Assembly (NCBI RefSeq): GCF_029894425.1
Contig: NZ_JARXYJ010000001.1
Coordinates: 1,612,001 to 1,676,000 of the forward strand
Source of the DNA: Streptomyces sp. SAI-127
GTDB taxonomy: Bacteria > Actinomycetota > Actinomycetes > Streptomycetales > Streptomycetaceae
Reading direction: 5' to 3'
DNA length: 64,000 bases
In this document: piece after piece, positions 1-10,499 of the stretch
How positions within the stretch are numbered: position 1 is the stretch's first letter
Layout: each line of letters opens with the position of its first letter
Translations under genes and position numbers: made by a program
The notes under the pieces: model-generated
Seen by the model: only the letters and a program-made list of their open reading frames with translations
The model's database searches: none
What the model was told of the DNA's origin: nothing

Positions 1-94
1 CCCGTACGTCGTCCTCGTCGCGGGCCAGGCCGACGGTGTAGCGGGTGGGGGCGACGCTCTGCGGGGGACGGTCCAGGGTGGAAACGCCGTTCAT
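1..94 (-). CDS. GNAT-like N-acyltransferase, N-terminal fragment (cut by window edge)
   Basis: Only the first 31 codons are inside the window; the gene continues leftwards past base 1. The ATG at 92-94 is preceded by a good ribosome site (GGAGAG, four bases upstream). The visible residues end in a stretch like YTVGLARDEDDVR, which resembles the start of OlsB-type GNAT acyltransferases (ornithine lipid / hemolysin-like family) of Streptomyces. This is recognition by eye of a short segment, so the family call is tentative. It lies on the same strand as sdhCAB but 307 bases downstream of sdhB, so it is probably transcribed separately. Confidence 0.45.
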   Translation of the reverse strand, partial: MNGVSTLDRPPQSVAPTRYTVGLARDEDDVR

Positions 95-401
95 GGCACT
101 CTCCAGGTCACAGGCGGAGGCGGCGAGCGGTGCCGCTGTCCCTGTTCTCCCGACGCCGGTTGGCGTGTACGTGACGGGTTCCGAGAGTGCGGATGTGCGG
201 AGGTTGAACGCCTCGGGCAAGGTGTCCGGGGCCTCCGACTCCGTCGACCAGCCGGTGTCCCGCCGGTGACGGGAGTCTCACCGACGCCGATCCCGCCGTA
301 CGACGAGAGGCTGCCCTGTCCAAGTCCACGTGACCTTGGCGGGGCCGGACCTGAGCACCACGTCCGACCCCGCCCGTCCGCACCTTGTCGGCGAACGTCT
401 C
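95..401. other. Intergenic region between sdhB and the GNAT-like gene
   Basis: No supported coding sequence is seen here; short open frames on both strands lack ribosome sites and recognisable content. A weak imperfect hairpin lies at about 241-271 (a CCGTC/GACGG stem with extra pairs), which could help end sdhB transcription, but it has no convincing U-tract. The region should also carry the promoter of the leftward gene starting at 94; no clear -10/-35 pair stands out. Confidence 0.5.
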
Positions 402-1147
402 TCAGCGCCTGGCGACCTTCCGGGTCGCCCGCAGCCACTCCTTGTTCATGCTGGTGATGGAGACCAGCGGAATCCCCTTGGGACAGGCCGTCGCGCACTC
501 ACCCGCCAGCGTGCACCCGCCGAAGCCCTCCTCGTCCATCTGCTCCACCATGTCGAGGACCCTGGTCTCCCGCTCCGGCGCCCCCTGCGGCAGCACGTTC
601 AGGTGATTGACCTTGGCCGAGGTGAACAACATCGCCGCCCCGTTGGGACACGCGGCGACACACGCCCCGCAGCCGATGCACTCGGCGTGCTCGAAGGCGA
701 GGTCGGCATCGGGCTTGGGTACCGGGGTCGCATGGGCCTCGGGTGCCGCACCCGTGGGCGCCGTGATGTATCCCCCGGCCTGGATGATCCGGTCGAAGGC
801 CGACCGGTCCACGACCAGGTCCTTGATCACCGGGAACGCGGACGCCCGCCACGGCTCGACGTCGATCGTGTCGCCGTCCGAGAAGGACCGCATGTGCAGC
901 TGACAGGTGGTCGTCCGCTCGGGCCCGTGGGCGTCGCCGTTGATGACGAGCGAGCACGCGCCGCAGATGCCCTCGCGGCAGTCGTGGTCGAAGGCCACCG
1001 GATCCTCACCGCGCAGGATGAGCTCCTCGTTGAGGGTGTCCAGCATCTCCAGGAAGGACATGTCGGACGAGATGCCGTCCACCTCGTACGTGGACATCGC
1101 GCCGTCGGCGTCGGCGTTCTTCTGTCGCCAGACGCGCAGGGTGAGCT

Positions 1148-1151
<4 letters not shown>
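402..1151 (-). CDS. sdhB: Succinate dehydrogenase iron-sulfur subunit (Sdh1 type)
   Basis: 249 residues. It carries electrons from the flavoprotein to the quinone site of the membrane-bound succinate dehydrogenase (complex II). The ligands for all three clusters are visible: C58, C63, C66 and C83 for the [2Fe-2S] centre, then C158, C161, C164 with C223 for [4Fe-4S], and C168, C213, C219 for [3Fe-4S]. The ATG at 1149-1151 overlaps the sdhA stop in an ATGA, so the two subunits are translationally coupled. A longer in-frame extension reading through sdhA is an artefact. The three-gene C-A-B order with a single cytochrome subunit matches the mycobacterial Sdh1 and Bacillus-type enzymes rather than the four-gene sdhCDAB operon. 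Confidence 0.95.
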
Positions 1152-3094
<1,943 letters not shown>

Positions 3095-3096
3095 GT

Positions 3097-3804
3097 TCAG
3101 CTCACCACTCCGGTCATGACACCCACGGGCACGGCGATGAAGCCGGCCGTGAGCAGCAGTGCGAGGACATTGGCGACGGCCTTGAGGGCACGGTCGCGGG
3201 TGCGGCTGCCGACGCCGAGGGTCTGCGCGGCACTCCAGAAGCCGTGCCGGACGTGCAGGCCGAGGGCGAGCATCGCGACGATGTAGATGACGTTGCCGTA
3301 CCAGGTGGAGAAGGTGTCCACGACGTTCTGGTACGGGTGGCCCTCCTGGAAGCCGCCGGAGTGCACGGTGCCGGTCGTCAGGTCGAGGATGTGCCACACG
3401 ATGAACAGGCCGAGGATGATCCCGCCCCAGCGCATGGTGCGCGTCGCGTAGCTCGCCTGCGGCTTCTTGTGGACGTACTTGCTGGGCCGTGCCCGGATGT
3501 CGCGGCGGCTGAGCTGGTAGGCCGAGGTGGCGTGCGCGACGACGGCGACCACCAGCACGACGCGGATGATCCAGAGCGTCCACTCGTAGTGCATGAACGG
3601 TTCCCCGACCGTGCGCAGCCAGTGCGCGTAGTGGTTGAACTCGCCCGCCCCGAAGAAGATCTTCAAGTTGCCGATCATGTGGACGACCAGGTACAGCAGC
3701 ATGATCAGGCCGCTGACGGCCATCACGGTCTTCTTGCCGACGGAGCTGTCCCACACGGTGCGTGCCATGGACGGCCGTCGGTCCGTCCGCGTTGCCAGAG
3801 CCAT
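3097..3804 (-). CDS. sdhC: Succinate dehydrogenase cytochrome b subunit (b558-type, single membrane anchor)
   Basis: 235 residues if translation starts at the ATG at 3802-3804. It anchors SdhAB in the membrane, binds heme and passes electrons to menaquinone. Five hydrophobic segments are visible (about 30-50, 75-100, 125-150, 170-190 and 210-232), with histidines suited to heme ligation, for example in the VVHMIGN, HYEW, VVAHAT, VWHIL and LGLHVRHGF segments. A single large cytochrome subunit is typical of the Bacillus/mycobacterial Sdh1 class. No ribosome site precedes the start, and a -10-like TAGCGT sits only eight bases upstream, so the mRNA may be almost leaderless. An internal ATG at 3768 is an alternative start. 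It is the first gene of the sdhCAB operon. Confidence 0.92.
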   Translation of the reverse strand: MALATRTDRRPSMARTVWDSSVGKKTVMAVSGLIMLLYLVVHMIGNLKIFFGAGEFNHYAHWLRTVGEPFMHYEWTLWIIRVVLVVAVVAHATSAYQLSRRDIRARPSKYVHKKPQASYATRTMRWGGIILGLFIVWHILDLTTGTVHSGGFQEGHPYQNVVDTFSTWYGNVIYIVAMLALGLHVRHGFWSAAQTLGVGSRTRDRALKAVANVLALLLTAGFIAVPVGVMTGVVS

Positions 3805-3811
3805 GGGCAAG

Positions 3812-3842
3812 ACGCTAGGGCCGAACGGCCCCATCGGTCCAA
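3812..3842 (-). promoter_or_regulatory. Candidate sdhCAB promoter
   Basis: Reading leftwards, a -35-like TTGGAC (3837-3842) and a -10-like TAGCGT (3812-3817) are separated by 19 bases. The -10 ends eight bases before the sdhC ATG, in keeping with a nearly leaderless transcript. The spacing is one or two bases longer than ideal, so this is a suggestion only. Confidence 0.3.
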
Positions 3843-3863
3843 GACATGGTCCGGCTTGATTCC

Positions 3864-3878
3864 ATAGAGAGCGACTAT
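3864..3878. promoter_or_regulatory. LysR-type operator (ATAG-N7-CTAT)
   Basis: A perfect interrupted palindrome, ATAG then seven bases then CTAT, lies in the 83-base divergent interval between sdhC and the LysR gene. It contains the T-N11-A core expected of LysR-family recognition sites. It sits about 60-75 bases upstream of the sdhC start and 10-24 bases upstream of the regulator's start, the usual position for activation of the divergent operon plus autorepression. Confidence 0.65.
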
Positions 3879-3887
3879 CGTACGGGG

Positions 3888-4775
3888 ATGCAGTTCCAGC
3901 AGCTCCAGTACTTCGTGGCGGTCGCCGAGACCCGGCACTTCACGCGCGCCGCCGAACTCGTCCATGTGGCGCAGCCGTCCCTGTCGCAGCAGATCAAGGC
4001 GCTCGAGAGGGAGCTCGGGGCCGATCTGTTCCTGCGGGCGCGCGGCAACATCGCGCTCACCGACGCGGGCGAGGCCCTGCTGCCGCTGGCCCGACGCATC
4101 CTGGCCGACGCGGACACGGCCCGGCACGAGGTGCAGGAGCTGGTGCAGCTGCGCAGCGGCCGGGTGCGGCTCGGCGCGACCCCGAGCCTGTGCACCGGCC
4201 TGCTGCCGGACGTGCTGCGTGCCTTCCACGACCGCTATCCCGGCATCCGGCTGATGATCGAGGAGGGCGGCTCCCACGATCTCGTACGGCTGCTCGCGCG
4301 CGGCGCCCTCGACCTGGCGCTGGTGGTCCTCCCGCTGCCGTCGCCGTCCCCCGCGCTGACGACGGTGGAGCTGCTGCGCGAGGACCTCGTCGTCGTGTCC
4401 TCGCCGGAGGCGCCGGCCCCCGGTGGCCCGGGCCACCGTACCGTGCGCGTCGCCGACCTGGAGAGCGAGCCCCTGGTGATGTTCCGGCACGGCTACGACC
4501 TGCGCGAACTGACCGTGGCCGCGTGCCGCGCCGAGGGCTTCGAGCCGGACTTCGCGGTGGAGGGCGGGGAGATGGACGCGGTGCTGGGCTTCGTCCGGGC
4601 GGGCCTGGGCGTGGCCGTCGTACCGCGCATGGTCGCCACCCGCTCGGGCCGGGGGCTGCGGGTCACCCCGCTCGCCCGGCCCGGCCTGCGCCGGACGATC
4701 GCGCTGGCCCACCGCAGCGATGTGGCTCCGCCGCGGGCGGCACGGGAGTTGCAGCGGATGCTTCTGGAGCGCTGA
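3888..4775 (+). CDS. LysR-family transcriptional regulator, divergent from sdhCAB
   Basis: 295 residues. An N-terminal winged helix-turn-helix is visible at about residues 1-60 (MQFQQLQYFVAVAE, then FTRAAELVHVAQPSLSQQIKALE). A two-lobed effector-binding domain follows (about 90-290), with the usual RLGATPS and AVVPRM strands. The start is set by homology: the family almost always begins with this sequence, and the ATG is at 3888. Divergent placement and the ATAG-N7-CTAT site suggest that it controls sdhCAB in response to a carboxylate; the effector cannot be told from sequence. Confidence 0.9.
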   Translation: MQFQQLQYFVAVAETRHFTRAAELVHVAQPSLSQQIKALERELGADLFLRARGNIALTDAGEALLPLARRILADADTARHEVQELVQLRSGRVRLGATPSLCTGLLPDVLRAFHDRYPGIRLMIEEGGSHDLVRLLARGALDLALVVLPLPSPSPALTTVELLREDLVVVSSPEAPAPGGPGHRTVRVADLESEPLVMFRHGYDLRELTVAACRAEGFEPDFAVEGGEMDAVLGFVRAGLGVAVVPRMVATRSGRGLRVTPLARPGLRRTIALAHRSDVAPPRAARELQRMLLER

Positions 4776-4815
4776 GCGGTCGTAGCATGGGGTTTTCTGG
4801 CACGGGGGTGGGCGG

Positions 4816-6021
4816 ATGAAGCGGCGGATCGCCGTGGTGGGCGCGGCGCTGATGGTGCTCGCGGGGTGCGTGGACAACACCGCGTCCGGTGGATCGCGGA
4901 GCTCCGGGCCGACGGTGGAGACGACCTCGAGGTCGGTCTCGGGCCCGTGGCGCGCGTGGGCGGCGTCCCTCTCCAGCGGGGAGGCCCGCGGCAGTTGCGG
5001 CGCGACGGCGCACCAGGTGGTGTGCGCGACCAACTCCGGTGGAATCGTGGGGCGTTCGCGGGCGGACGGCCGTATCACCTGGACCGTGCCCGCCGACGAC
5101 CACGGCAAGAGCGCCGGACTGCTCGTCGACGCGGCCGACGAACGGGCCGTGACCGGGGTCGCGGGCAGGCTCCGCGCGGCGAACCTGCGGACGGGTGAGC
5201 AGGCGTGGACCCATCAACTGCGCACCAGCCGCGCGTACTTCGCTCTCGGCGCCGCGGACGGGACCGTCTATGCTCTCGACGCGCCGGATCCCTTCGCCGG
5301 CACCGCCGTCCTCGACGCCGTTCGCGCATCCGACGGCACGCCCCTCTGGCACCGGACCGTCGCCTGGAGCACGGGCGAACCCCTGGCCGCCTTCCGGGGC
5401 CGCGTCTACACGGCCGACGGCACCCGGGTCACCTCCCGCGACGCCCGCACCGGCGACACCGTGGCGACCAGCCCCACGGGCGTCGAGTGCCCGCACCTCG
5501 TCACCGGCGGCCACTACCTGGTCTGCACCGGCAGCCCGTTCTCCGCCGGGGACACCTTCCCGCCCATGCGACGCCTGGATCCGGCGACGCTGAGGCCGCT
5601 GCCGACCCCGAGGAACACGATCGACAAACCCGTGCACGGGGTGATCTCCGACGACGGGGTCCTGGTGCTGTACGAGGCCGGCGCCGAGGACACCAGCGCG
5701 GGCAACTGGTTCGCGTACGACCTCGCGAACGACCGCAAACTGTGGAGCACGTACGCCACCGAGGCGGACGCCGCCGTGGCCGGCGGCCGGTTCGTGACCT
5801 TCACCCCCGTCAACGACCGCACTGCGCGGGGCCGCGTGCTCACGATCGACCTGCACGCCGGTCCGCAGGGGACCGGAAATGCCGCGCCCCGCATGTCCGC
5901 GGCGTACTCGCAGACCAGAGACGGCGAACACCCGGTGTTCGTCGTGCCGGGCGGGGACACGGGCCACGTCGTCGTCATGGCCCGTACCCACGGTTCCCTG
6001 CGCTCACTCCCGCTGCCCTAG
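4816..6021 (+). CDS. PQQ-like beta-propeller lipoprotein
   Basis: 401 residues. The signal sequence ends in a clear lipobox (LAGC, cysteine at 18), so the protein should be anchored outside the membrane. The remainder holds repeated blade-like motifs with aromatic and glycine-rich strands such as GRITWTVPA, GEQAWTHQL, GTPLWHR and RKLWSTYA. This is the pattern of a PQQ-like (BamB/quinoprotein-like) propeller, and no catalytic quinoprotein residues are obvious. Such proteins usually act as scaffolds or sensors on the cell surface. It lies 40 bases after the lysR stop; a GTAGCAT sequence shortly upstream may be its own -10 region. Its function is unknown. Confidence 0.8.
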   Translation: MKRRIAVVGAALMVLAGCVDNTASGGSRSSGPTVETTSRSVSGPWRAWAASLSSGEARGSCGATAHQVVCATNSGGIVGRSRADGRITWTVPADDHGKSAGLLVDAADERAVTGVAGRLRAANLRTGEQAWTHQLRTSRAYFALGAADGTVYALDAPDPFAGTAVLDAVRASDGTPLWHRTVAWSTGEPLAAFRGRVYTADGTRVTSRDARTGDTVATSPTGVECPHLVTGGHYLVCTGSPFSAGDTFPPMRRLDPATLRPLPTPRNTIDKPVHGVISDDGVLVLYEAGAEDTSAGNWFAYDLANDRKLWSTYATEADAAVAGGRFVTFTPVNDRTARGRVLTIDLHAGPQGTGNAAPRMSAAYSQTRDGEHPVFVVPGGDTGHVVVMARTHGSLRSLPLP

Positions 6022-6034
6022 GACCGGGCGGGAC

Positions 6035-8172
6035 TCAGCCCGTCGCGTCCACCAGCGCCAGCTCGTGCAGCCGCTCCGGCGGGCCCGGGCGGGCGTAGTA
6101 CCAGCCCTGGGCCGTGTCGCAGCCCAGTATCCGCAACTGCTCGGCCTGGGCCCCGGTTTCGACCCCCTCGACCGTCACCGCGAGGTTCAGGCCGTGGGCG
6201 AGCGAAACGATACCCTCGACGATCTTGAGGTCGACGGGATCGGCGGGGAACTGCTGCATGCTCTGGGTGAAGGAGCGGTCCAGCTTCAGGACGCTGACCG
6301 GGAGGCGGCGAAGGTTCGCCAGGTTCGAGTAGCCGGTGCCGAAGTCGTCCAGGGCGATGTCGACGCCCATCTCGGCGAGCCGGCGCAGCGGCTTGAGGAG
6401 GTCGTCGTCGGCGCCGATGAGGGCCGACTCCGTGACTTCGAGGCAGAGGGCGTTCGGCTCGACGCCGGCGCGCTCCAGGATGTCGACACGGTGTCCTGGA
6501 CCAGGCCGGGGTGGGTGAGCTGGCACGGCGAGAGGTTGACGTTGATCCTCAGGGGACCGTTCTCCCCGTACCGTTCTCGCCATTCACGGGCCTGCCGTAC
6601 CGACTGCTCCAGGACCCAGCGGCCGAGCGGCACGATCAGCCCGGTGTGCTCGGCGAGCGGGATGAACCGGTCCGGTCCCAGCACGCCGTGCTGCGGATGC
6701 AGCCAGCGCACCAGCGCCTCGGCGCCCCGCACACTGCCGTCGCCGAGGTGGACCAGCGGCTGGTACTCGATGAAGAACTCGCCGCGGTCCAGGGCCGCGG
6801 GCAGTGCCGTGGTCAGCCCGTGCCGGGTGATGGCGCGGGCGTCGGCCTCCGGGTCGGCCAGCTCGAAGCGGTTGCCGCCCGCCGACTTGGCCCGGTACAT
6901 GGTGATGTCGGCGCTGCGCAGGACCTCCGCCGGACCCCGCTCGCCCGTGGGGCCCTCGACGATGCCGATGCTGCCGCGCACGGTCAGCTCGCGGCCGTCG
7001 ATACGGACCGGGGCGAGCAGCACGTTCATGATGCGCGCCGCGAGGTCGTCGACCTCGCTCTCGGTGTCGGGGCCGGTGGTCAGCGCCACGAACTCGTCAC
7101 CGCCGAGCCGGGCCACCATCTCGCCCGGCGCCGTCGCGCACGACTGGAGCCGGTCGGCGACCTCGACGAGCAGCCGGTCGCCGGCCGCGTGGCCGAGACT
7201 GTCGTTGATGGTCTTGAAGCCGTCGAGGTCGAGGTAGCACAGGCCGAACCGCTGGCCCTCGCCCGCGTTCAGCGCCTTCTCCAGGCGCTCGAAGAACAGC
7301 GTGCGGTTGGGCAGTCCGGTGAGCGCGTCGTGCGTGGCCTCGTAGCGCAGCCGGAGGTTGAGCAGCCGGCGCTCGGTGGTGTCCTCCATGAGGGCGAGCT
7401 GGTACTGCGGGACGCCGTCGGCGTCGCGCAGCAGGGAGACCGTCAGGTTGGTCCACAGGACCGTTCCGTCCGGGCGGTAGAAGGCCTTTTCGAGGTGGTA
7501 GTGCTCGCGCTCGCCGCGGACGAGTTCGTCGTAGAGCGTCCAGGTCTGGGGGGCGTCCTCGGGGTGGACCCACTCCTGGACCCTGCGCCCGCGCATCGTC
7601 TGGTCGGTGATGCCGAACATGCGCAGCAGCGCGCCGTTGACCTGGAGGACGTTGCCGTCCAGGTCGGCGATGCCGATCCCTATGGCCGCGCCCTCGAACA
7701 CCGCGCGGAACCGGGCCTCGGTCGCGTGCAGCGCCTGCGCCACCACGCCCTGCGCCTCGAGGGCGGCCTGTGCGATGGCCTCCTGCTCGGCCAGCGTCCG
7801 CTCCCGCAGCGCGTGCGCGAACCCGGCGGCCATGGCGTGCTGGAGTCGTGCGGAACGGGACCGCAGGTCCTCGCGGTCGCCGTCGCCGCCGCAGTAGAGC
7901 ACCAGATAGGCGTCGACGCAGTCCAGGGAGCGGGTCAGCGCCTCCGGATCCGTGCAGTGCGCGTCGACGAGGGCGGCGCCGACCGCCCGGCCCTCGTCCG
8001 TGTCGACGACCCTGGCCGCGAGCGCCTCGCTCAACCGGCGGGCCAGCGGCAGCAGTTGTTCCTCGAACTCCGGCCGGGTCGCGGACGTCGACGTCACCGG
8101 GAACACGGCCCGGCTCCAGATCGTCGCGAACCGGCGCAGTCTGTCCTCCGGCCCGTCCGGCTCGGCGATCAC
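6035..8172 (-). pseudogene. rmdA: PAS-GGDEF-EAL c-di-GMP enzyme of the RmdA type, reading frame broken
   Basis: The gene encodes an N-terminal region (about 1-145), a PAS domain (about 150-265), a GGDEF domain with intact GGDEF at 357-361, and an EAL domain with EAL at 485-487. After about residue 562 the frame breaks: the sense continues in another frame as DILERAGVEPNALCLEVTES, including the DDFGTGYSNL metal/substrate motif, and ends at 6035. Removing one AC from the ACAC at 6486-6489 restores a single frame of about 711 codons; a one-base deletion would also explain it. The GTG start at 8172 overlaps the methyltransferase stop (GTGA), showing coupled translation. From memory, the architecture and neighbours match S. 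coelicolor RmdA (SCO0928), which synthesises and degrades c-di-GMP. As sequenced, the cyclase half could still be made, but the phosphodiesterase would be truncated. Confidence 0.85.
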
Positions 8173-8990
8173 GCCGTACGCCCCACGCCGGCGAACCCGG
8201 AGAAGGCCCACGGATCCTCGTCGTCGGGGTTCCAGGTCGCCGACTCGGGCCGCCACCACGGCGGCGACACCAGTCCCGGTTCCACCATGTCGTACCCCTC
8301 GAAGAACCGCGCGATCTCCTCGCGCGAGCGCATGATCAGCGGGTTGCGAATGTCCTTGTACACGTCCACCGCCCCCTCGGCCCGCTCCGGCGGCAGCGGG
8401 ATTCCCTCGTACGACGCGTGCGTGAGCACCAGCAGGCTGCCGGGCGCGAGTGCGTCGCGCAGCTCCGCCACCGCTCCGTAGGGGTCGTCCGCGTCTTCCA
8501 CGAAGTGCAGTATGGCAACGAGAAGCAGTGCCACCGGCCGGTTCAGGTCGATCAGTCGCTGAACCTCGGGGCTCGCGAGGATCTCCCGGGGCTTGCGAAG
8601 GTCGGCGGCGACGACTCCCGCGTCCGCGTTGCCCTCCAGGACGGCCTGGCTGTGCGCGACGGCCACCGGGTCGTGGTCGACGTAGACGACACGGGCGCCG
8701 GGGCGGGCGCTCTGGGCGACCTCGTGGACGTTGCCGAAGGTCGGGATGCCGGAGCCGATGTCCAGGAACTGGGTGATGCCCTCGTCGGCGGCGAACCGCA
8801 CCGCCCGCCGCAGGAAGGCCCGGTTCGCCTGCATGGTCTTCGGCAGGCCCGGTGCGAACTCCATGACCTTGCGGGCCGCCTCCCGGTCGGCCTCGAAGTT
8901 GTGCGAACCGCCCAGGTAGAAGTCGTAGATACGCGAGACACTCGGCACCGAGATGTCGATGCTCCGGGGAGCCCAGGCGGGACGCTCCAT
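8169..8990 (-). CDS. S-adenosylmethionine-dependent methyltransferase (PF04672/DUF574 type)
   Basis: 273 residues. The family signature is clear: IDISVPSVSRIYDFYLGGSHNF near the start, the SAM-binding FLDIGSGIPT at about 75-84, and VVYVDHDPVAVAHS at about 101-114. Streptomyces carries dozens of these proteins, often beside signalling genes, and their substrates are mostly unknown. The ATG at 8990 is chosen because a GGAGAG lies six bases upstream; an upstream TTG at 9002 contains that site and is not used. The stop overlaps the GTG of the c-di-GMP gene by four bases, so the two form one transcription and translation unit. Confidence 0.9.
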   Translation of the reverse strand: MERPAWAPRSIDISVPSVSRIYDFYLGGSHNFEADREAARKVMEFAPGLPKTMQANRAFLRRAVRFAADEGITQFLDIGSGIPTFGNVHEVAQSARPGARVVYVDHDPVAVAHSQAVLEGNADAGVVAADLRKPREILASPEVQRLIDLNRPVALLLVAILHFVEDADDPYGAVAELRDALAPGSLLVLTHASYEGIPLPPERAEGAVDVYKDIRNPLIMRSREEIARFFEGYDMVEPGLVSPPWWRPESATWNPDDEDPWAFSGFAGVGRTA

Positions 8991-9211
8991 GTATCTCTCC
9001 AAGGCGTAGACGATCCGGTGTTCGAGCTGAGGCTACTGATCGGCCGCCAATGGAGCGAGCAGAAACGGAAATTGACCGTCCGTTCCCGGTCACTGCCTGC
9101 GGCACGTGCCGCTCGGGAACGCTGTGGATTCCCTACGAAACGTAGGCGCCGCACTCCGGAGAGTTCCGGAGCGGGCGCCGACTCGCGGGGAGTTGGGGGA
9201 ATCACGGCAAA

Positions 9212-9252
9212 CCGGTCCGCCCCCTCCGTGCGGCGCGGAGGGGGCGGACCGG
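9212..9252. terminator. Strong hairpin terminator downstream of the four-repeat lipoprotein gene
   Basis: A perfect 17-base inverted repeat (9212-9228 with 9236-9252) encloses a seven-base loop. The stem is extremely GC-rich and begins 21 bases past the lipoprotein stop codon, which is how Streptomyces terminators usually look; there is no U-tract. It should insulate the lipoprotein gene from the methyltransferase/RmdA unit downstream. Confidence 0.85.
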
Positions 9253-9272
9253 CGGTTCGGGCGGGACCGCCG

Positions 9273-10238
9273 TCACTTGTCGGAGACGCCGACCATCTCT
9301 CCGTTGGGGCGGACGGCGTACCAGGTGCCGCCGACGCCCTGGCCGTTGGTGTCTCCGGCCTTCTTGTCGCCCGCGAAGGTGTAGATGGGCGAGCAGTTGA
9401 CCGTCTGCTGCTTGGCGCCGTCGGAGCGGGTGAAGCTCATCAGGCCCTTCTTCTGGACGTCCTTGGTGTCGTTCGCCGACACCGGCGCCACGACCGGCCA
9501 CTTCTCCAGGCAGGCACCGTTGCAGTTGGAGACCGGCTCGGGCCAGGCCTTGTCCTTGGCGAAGCGGTAGACCGTCATGCCGTTCTTGTCGACGACGATC
9601 TCGCCCAGGTTGGGGTCGTTGCGCGTGGACAGTCCGGGCAGGCCGGCGACCGACGCCTTCTTGCCCGTGGGCGCCAGCGCGTACCACTTGCCGCCCACGC
9701 CCTGGCCGGTCAGATCGCCGGCCTTGGTGTCCTTCGCATAGCGGTAGGCCGGCCAGCCGCCGATGGTCAACTGCTTGCTGCCGTCGGCCCGGGTCACCTC
9801 ACCGAGCAGCGCCTTGTCGATACCGGCGCCGGCCGAGGCGTCGTTCGCGGGTACCGGCGGCCAGGCCGTCGCGCAGTCGCCGTTGCAGTTCGACTTCGGC
9901 GGCTCGGCGGTGTCCTCGTCGAAGCGGTAGAGGCTGAGACCGGCGCTGTCGGTCAGCACGTCCCCGAGCTCGGCGTTCGCGGAAACCTCGAGCTTGCCGG
10001 CCGAGGCCGACTGGGCTCCCAGGTTCCCCTGGCCACCGCCCACGGTCGAGCTGGCGCTCGGGCTGGTACCGGTCCCGATACCGGAGCCGACACCGCCATA
10101 ACCGCCCGCCGCCGCCGTGGCACCGACGTTCTGGCTGCCCACCGACGACGTGCCGCCTTCCTGACCGCACGCCGTCGTCAGCACCAGCACCGCCGCGGCG
10201 CTTGCCACGAGTGAGGCGTTCCGCCAGGAGGTCTTCAT
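9273..10238 (-). CDS. SCO0930-family lipoprotein with four secreted repeats (PF03640)
   Basis: 321 residues. The signal peptide ends in a lipobox (TTAC, cysteine at about 24). A glycine/serine-rich linker follows, then four repeats of the secreted-repeat family. The odd repeats carry LYRF/VYRF with a CNGxC pair (SNCNGDCATAWPP, SNCNGACLEKWPV), and the even ones carry YRYA/YTFAG with GQGVGGKWYAL. The ATG at 10238 is followed directly by the charged start of the signal peptide; earlier in-frame codons give no signal peptide. The family is found on the cell surface of actinomycetes. A redox or metal role has been suggested from the paired cysteines, but none is established here. A strong terminator follows. 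Confidence 0.88.
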   Translation of the reverse strand: MKTSWRNASLVASAAAVLVLTTACGQEGGTSSVGSQNVGATAAAGGYGGVGSGIGTGTSPSASSTVGGGQGNLGAQSASAGKLEVSANAELGDVLTDSAGLSLYRFDEDTAEPPKSNCNGDCATAWPPVPANDASAGAGIDKALLGEVTRADGSKQLTIGGWPAYRYAKDTKAGDLTGQGVGGKWYALAPTGKKASVAGLPGLSTRNDPNLGEIVVDKNGMTVYRFAKDKAWPEPVSNCNGACLEKWPVVAPVSANDTKDVQKKGLMSFTRSDGAKQQTVNCSPIYTFAGDKKAGDTNGQGVGGTWYAVRPNGEMVGVSDK

Positions 10239-10499
10239 CGTCAACTCCCCATAATTCAAAAGGGTGTTGCAGCGCCCTGCTGCGCCGCCGCACGACAATG
10301 GGTACGCACCGGAGCAGGGGTTGTGTTCAACCGTCCCGCATATTTCTTTTCGGAAGCTGTGACCACACCCGCCCCAGGCCGCACAGATGTACCCCCCGTC
10401 GGACGGACGAGCGCACAGAATTCAAACATCGGGCGGCCCTTTGTCCCTCCTTCGGACCAATCTCTTCGCGCCCGCGCGTGTGGTGGCGTAGCAGGCCTC

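Noticed and set aside
6286..9105. 939-codon frame extending the c-di-GMP gene through the methyltransferase
   Set aside because: The part above 8172 is out of frame with the methyltransferase, which has clear motifs and a ribosome site; the GTGA overlap sets the true start.
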